Positions 13,708 through 16,137 of a stretch of DNA of 16,137 nucleotides are shown here, in pieces. A program made the translations under genes and the position numbers. The notes below the pieces were generated by a model. That model searched no databases and was not told the DNA's origin. It saw nothing but the letters and a program-made list of their open reading frames with translations. How positions within the stretch are numbered: position 1 is the stretch's first letter; each line of letters begins with the position of its first letter. This stretch comes from CAZUTK01 sp964623265 (GTDB taxonomy: Bacteria > Electryoneota > B3-LCP): positions 1 through 16,137 of the forward strand of contig CAZUTK010000063.1 of assembly GCA_964623265.1 (NCBI GenBank), written 5' to 3'.

Positions 13708-14781
13708 ATGGCTCACATTGACCAGGTGAGAGAAATTCTCGGTAAAGAAGCCGAGGATCTGCTGAATTTTAACCAGCCCAAGGTGCCGAAAGATCAGCTG
13801 CACCTGCCCGGTCCGGACTGGGTGGATCGCATCTTCGCGCCGTCTGATCGCCCCATTCCGGTTCTGCGCAGCCTGCAGGCGTTGTTCAATCACGGCAGGC
13901 TGAGCGGGACGGGCTATTTGTCCATTCTTCCGGTAGACCAGGGAATCGAGCATTCCGCCGGTGCCTCCTTCGCTCCCAATCCCATCTACTTCGACCCGGA
14001 AAACATCGTAAAATTGGCGATCGAGGGCGGCTGCAACGGCGTGGCTTCGACGTTAGGGGTTCTGGGCGCCGTCGCGCGCAAATACGCGCATAAAATCCCC
14101 ATGATTTTGAAAATCAACCACAACGAACTGCTCACCTATCCCAACAAATTCGATCAGATCCTCTTCGCCGGAGTCGAACAGGCGTATGATCTGGGCGCGG
14201 TCGCCGTAGGCGCGACGATCTACTTCGGATCGGAGGAGAGCAGCCGGCAAATCCAAGAAATCAGCGAAGCGTTCAGCGCGGCTCACGAAATGGGTATGGC
14301 GACGATCCTCTGGTGCTATCTGCGCAACCCCGCATTCAAAGCCGGCGGCGTGGATTACCACACCAGCGCGGATCTGACCGGCCAGGCGAACCATCTGGGC
14401 GCGACGATTCAGGCGGATATCATCAAACAGAAGCTCCCGGAAAACGACGGCGGTTACAAGGCGTTGAACCAAGGCGGCAAGAGCTACGGAAAATACTCCG
14501 AAAAAATGTACACCCAGCTCTGTTCGAATCATCCCATTGATCTGTGCCGGTATCAGGTCGTCAACAACTATATGGGCAGGATCGGTCTGATCAATTCCGG
14601 AGGCGCGGCGGGGAAGAACGATCTGCAGGATGCCGTCAAGACAGCGGTGATCAACAAACGCGCTGGCGGTATGGGATTGATCAGCGGCAGAAAAACCTTC
14701 CAGAAGCCGATGAAGGAGGGAATCGCGTTGTTCCAAGCCATTCAAGATGTCTATCTCGACAAAGACATCACCGTGGCGTAA
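13708..14781 (+). CDS. class I fructose-bisphosphate aldolase (FbaB/DhnA type)
   Basis: This 357-residue cytosolic enzyme should cleave fructose 1,6-bisphosphate to glyceraldehyde 3-phosphate and dihydroxyacetone phosphate, working in glycolysis and gluconeogenesis. It matches the DhnA/FbaB Schiff-base aldolases: LPVDQGIEHSAGASF (74-88) is the first barrel strand and loop, and LKINHN is at 134-139. ADIIKQKLPE places the likely Schiff-base lysine at 240. NSGGAAG (296-302) and GLISGRKTFQKP (323-334) form the phosphate-binding end. The ATG follows a good GGGGAG site. The 125-bp space after sdhB contains no clear promoter or terminator. A strong intrinsic terminator ends the unit. Related enzymes with other phosphorylated substrates exist, but the close match to the long FbaB form supports the aldolase. 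Confidence 0.93.
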   Translation: MAHIDQVREILGKEAEDLLNFNQPKVPKDQLHLPGPDWVDRIFAPSDRPIPVLRSLQALFNHGRLSGTGYLSILPVDQGIEHSAGASFAPNPIYFDPENIVKLAIEGGCNGVASTLGVLGAVARKYAHKIPMILKINHNELLTYPNKFDQILFAGVEQAYDLGAVAVGATIYFGSEESSRQIQEISEAFSAAHEMGMATILWCYLRNPAFKAGGVDYHTSADLTGQANHLGATIQADIIKQKLPENDGGYKALNQGGKSYGKYSEKMYTQLCSNHPIDLCRYQVVNNYMGRIGLINSGGAAGKNDLQDAVKTAVINKRAGGMGLISGRKTFQKPMKEGIALFQAIQDVYLDKDITVA

Positions 14782-14803
14782 ACGGCTGAACGAAAGCAGG
14801 CAC

Positions 14804-14834
14804 AGGCGGGATTTACATCCCGCCTTTGCTTTTC
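14804..14834 (+). terminator. intrinsic terminator after the aldolase gene
   Basis: AGGCGGGAT (14804-14812) pairs perfectly with ATCCCGCCT (14817-14825) around a four-base loop. TTTGCTTTT follows. A second pairing of AAAGCA upstream with TGCTTT downstream can lengthen the stem. It lies 23 bp after the aldolase stop and most likely ends the long plus-strand block. Confidence 0.85.
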
Positions 14835-14853
14835 AGTCTGGTGCAAATTCAGC

Positions 14854-14882
14854 TTGCATTCCATCCGCATCTTTCCTATATT
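14854..14882 (+). promoter_or_regulatory. sigma-70-type promoter of pepT
   Basis: TTGCAT (14854-14859) and TATATT (14877-14882) are 17 bases apart, just after the terminator. The predicted transcript start near 14889 leaves a leader of about 90 nt. This shows that pepT is its own transcription unit. Confidence 0.65.
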
Positions 14883-14896
14883 GACGAAAATTCGTC
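14883..14896. promoter_or_regulatory. inverted repeat at the pepT transcription start, possible operator
   Basis: GACGAA (14883-14888) and TTCGTC (14891-14896) form an inverted repeat with a two-base centre, directly after the -10 box and over the expected start site. A repressor bound here would block initiation. Its short length means chance is also possible. Confidence 0.35.
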
Positions 14897-14977
14897 TTTG
14901 CGTTTCCGCCTCTCAGAATTCGACACAAGGGAGCCGAGCCAGTTAGAGTGAAAAAACGTTAACATAAAGGGATTGAT

Positions 14978-16137
14978 ATGGCATTGTCAAAAGAGATCAG
15001 CAAATTTCTGGAAAATGAGGCGCTGACCCGCTTCTTGCGCTACGTCCAGATTCACACGACTTCCGATGAGAGCACCGGCACCTTCCCCTCCACCCAGCGC
15101 CAGTTCGATCTGGCTCGCGTGCTGGAGAAGGAGCTGAAAGACTTAGGATTGAAGGACGTGGAACTGGATGAATTCTGCTACCTGTACGCCACGCTTCCTC
15201 CCAGCAAAGGCGTGAAGGGGACGCCCTTCGCACTGGTGGCGCATCTGGACACTTCGCCGGCGGTCTCCGGTGAAAACGTCAAGCCGCAGATCCACGAAAA
15301 ATACGATGGATCTCCGCTGGATTACCCGGATGATTCCAATCTGAAGTTGACGATGCAGGATTCCGCGGAATTGAAGGATTGCATCGGAGATAGCATCATC
15401 ACGGCCTCCGGACAGACCCTCCTCGGCGCCGACGACAAAGCGGGCATCGCCGAAATTATGGCAGCGCTAGCGACTCTGCAGAAATTTCCGGAACTGAAGC
15501 ACGGGGAAATCCGCGTCTGCTTCACGCCCGATGAAGAAATTGGCATGGGGACGGCGAAAATCAACCTGGCGAAACTGCCGAAATACTGTTATACTATGGA
15601 CGGCGGCGAACCCGGGGAGTTGGAAGCGGAATGCTTCGACGCCTGGGGAGCCACGTTGAATTTCAGGGGCGTCAGCGTTCATCCCGGATACGCTAAGAAT
15701 AAGATGATCAACGCGGCGACGGTGATGGCTCGATTTCTGGCGGCGATGCCGGAATACGAGACGCCCGAACATACGGAACTTCGCGAAGGATTTTTCCACG
15801 TCACCAACGTCTCCGGCAGCGAAGAAGAAGCCCAGGCGAAGATGATCATCCGGGATTTCTTAGTGCAGAAGAACGAAAAGCGCATGGAGCATCTGCGCAA
15901 GATGAAGGAGTTCTTCGAATACCGCTATCCCGGACTGAAGATCGAGATCGAATTCAAGCACCAGTATGAGAATATGTGGACGGTGATGGAAAAGCATCCG
16001 GAATCCATCGAGTTGGCTCGCAAAGCGATGGAGGCGACGGGAATCACCGTGAAGCAAAAAGCCATCCGCGGCGGAACGGACGGATCCAAACTGAGTCAGA
16101 TGGGGCATCCCACGCCGAACCTCTTCGCCGGCGGAAT
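14978..16137 (+). CDS. pepT: tripeptide aminopeptidase PepT (peptidase T, M20B), 3' end outside window
   Basis: The first 386 residues of a peptidase T are present and the frame is open to the window edge. PepT is a cytosolic two-zinc exopeptidase that removes the N-terminal residue of tripeptides. Visible sites are VAHLDTSP (His89 metal ligand, Asp91), LLGADDKAG (Asp152 bridging), FTPDEEIGMG (Glu186 catalytic and Glu187 ligand) and YTMDGGEPGE (Asp208 ligand), all ordered as in the family. The dimerisation domain follows (VSVHPGYAKNKMINA onward), and near the edge comes IRGGTDGSKLSQMGHPTPNLFAGG. Only the last metal-binding histidine and about 20-30 residues should be missing. The ATG at 14978 has AAGGGA five bases upstream. 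It has its own promoter. Confidence 0.95.
   Translation, partial: MALSKEISKFLENEALTRFLRYVQIHTTSDESTGTFPSTQRQFDLARVLEKELKDLGLKDVELDEFCYLYATLPPSKGVKGTPFALVAHLDTSPAVSGENVKPQIHEKYDGSPLDYPDDSNLKLTMQDSAELKDCIGDSIITASGQTLLGADDKAGIAEIMAALATLQKFPELKHGEIRVCFTPDEEIGMGTAKINLAKLPKYCYTMDGGEPGELEAECFDAWGATLNFRGVSVHPGYAKNKMINAATVMARFLAAMPEYETPEHTELREGFFHVTNVSGSEEEAQAKMIIRDFLVQKNEKRMEHLRKMKEFFEYRYPGLKIEIEFKHQYENMWTVMEKHPESIELARKAMEATGITVKQKAIRGGTDGSKLSQMGHPTPNLFAGG

Overview
The window reads as a bacterial chromosome segment of moderate GC content, with strong Shine-Dalgarno sites, sigma-70-like promoters and tightly packed genes. An O-antigen-ligase-type protein, a sugar amidotransferase, a lipid-linked-sugar glycosyltransferase and an exported YceI protein point to a Gram-negative cell envelope. 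A complete succinate dehydrogenase plus one fumarase subunit indicates a respiratory organism with TCA-cycle enzymes. I cannot name the phylum from sequence alone. The gene set would fit an environmental, perhaps uncultured, non-proteobacterial lineage, but that is only inference. I see no phage, transposon, CRISPR array or other clear island signature.

Layout. Positions 1-1907 lie on the minus strand: the 5' part of an initiator tRNA (cut by the window edge), a YceI-family exported protein, a sugar-isomerase-type TIM barrel, and upstream of that a 57-codon ORF joined to it by an ATGA overlap. A gap of about 450 bp (1908-2358) carries two divergent promoters, one for this minus-strand pair and one for the plus-strand block.

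The plus-strand block starts with an EF-G-like GTPase (TTG start). It is followed, with short gaps or overlaps, by a WbpG/PseA-like PP-loop amidotransferase, a GT-C membrane glycosyltransferase, a HIT-domain hydrolase/phosphorylase, a macro-domain protein, a class I fumarase beta subunit, an O-antigen ligase/polymerase, a 120-residue membrane protein and then sdhC-sdhD-sdhA-sdhB. After 125 bp comes a class I (FbaB/DhnA-type) fructose-bisphosphate aldolase that ends at a good intrinsic terminator. Next is a separate promoter and pepT, cut by the right edge.

Functionally the block mixes central metabolism (fumarase beta, SQR, aldolase), envelope polysaccharide assembly (amidotransferase, glycosyltransferase, ligase), nucleotide or ADP-ribose metabolism (HIT, macro) and translation (EF-G-like). 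Most of it is ordinary. Points worth a second look are the small ORF at 1734-1907, the EF-G paralogue lacking the catalytic histidine, the orphan fumarase beta subunit, the amidotransferase without its usual HisH/HisF-like partners, the 120-aa membrane protein with a faint HabA/styrene-oxide-isomerase look, and an SdhC/SdhD pair whose four membrane histidines predict two b hemes. I found no convincing wholly new multi-gene system.
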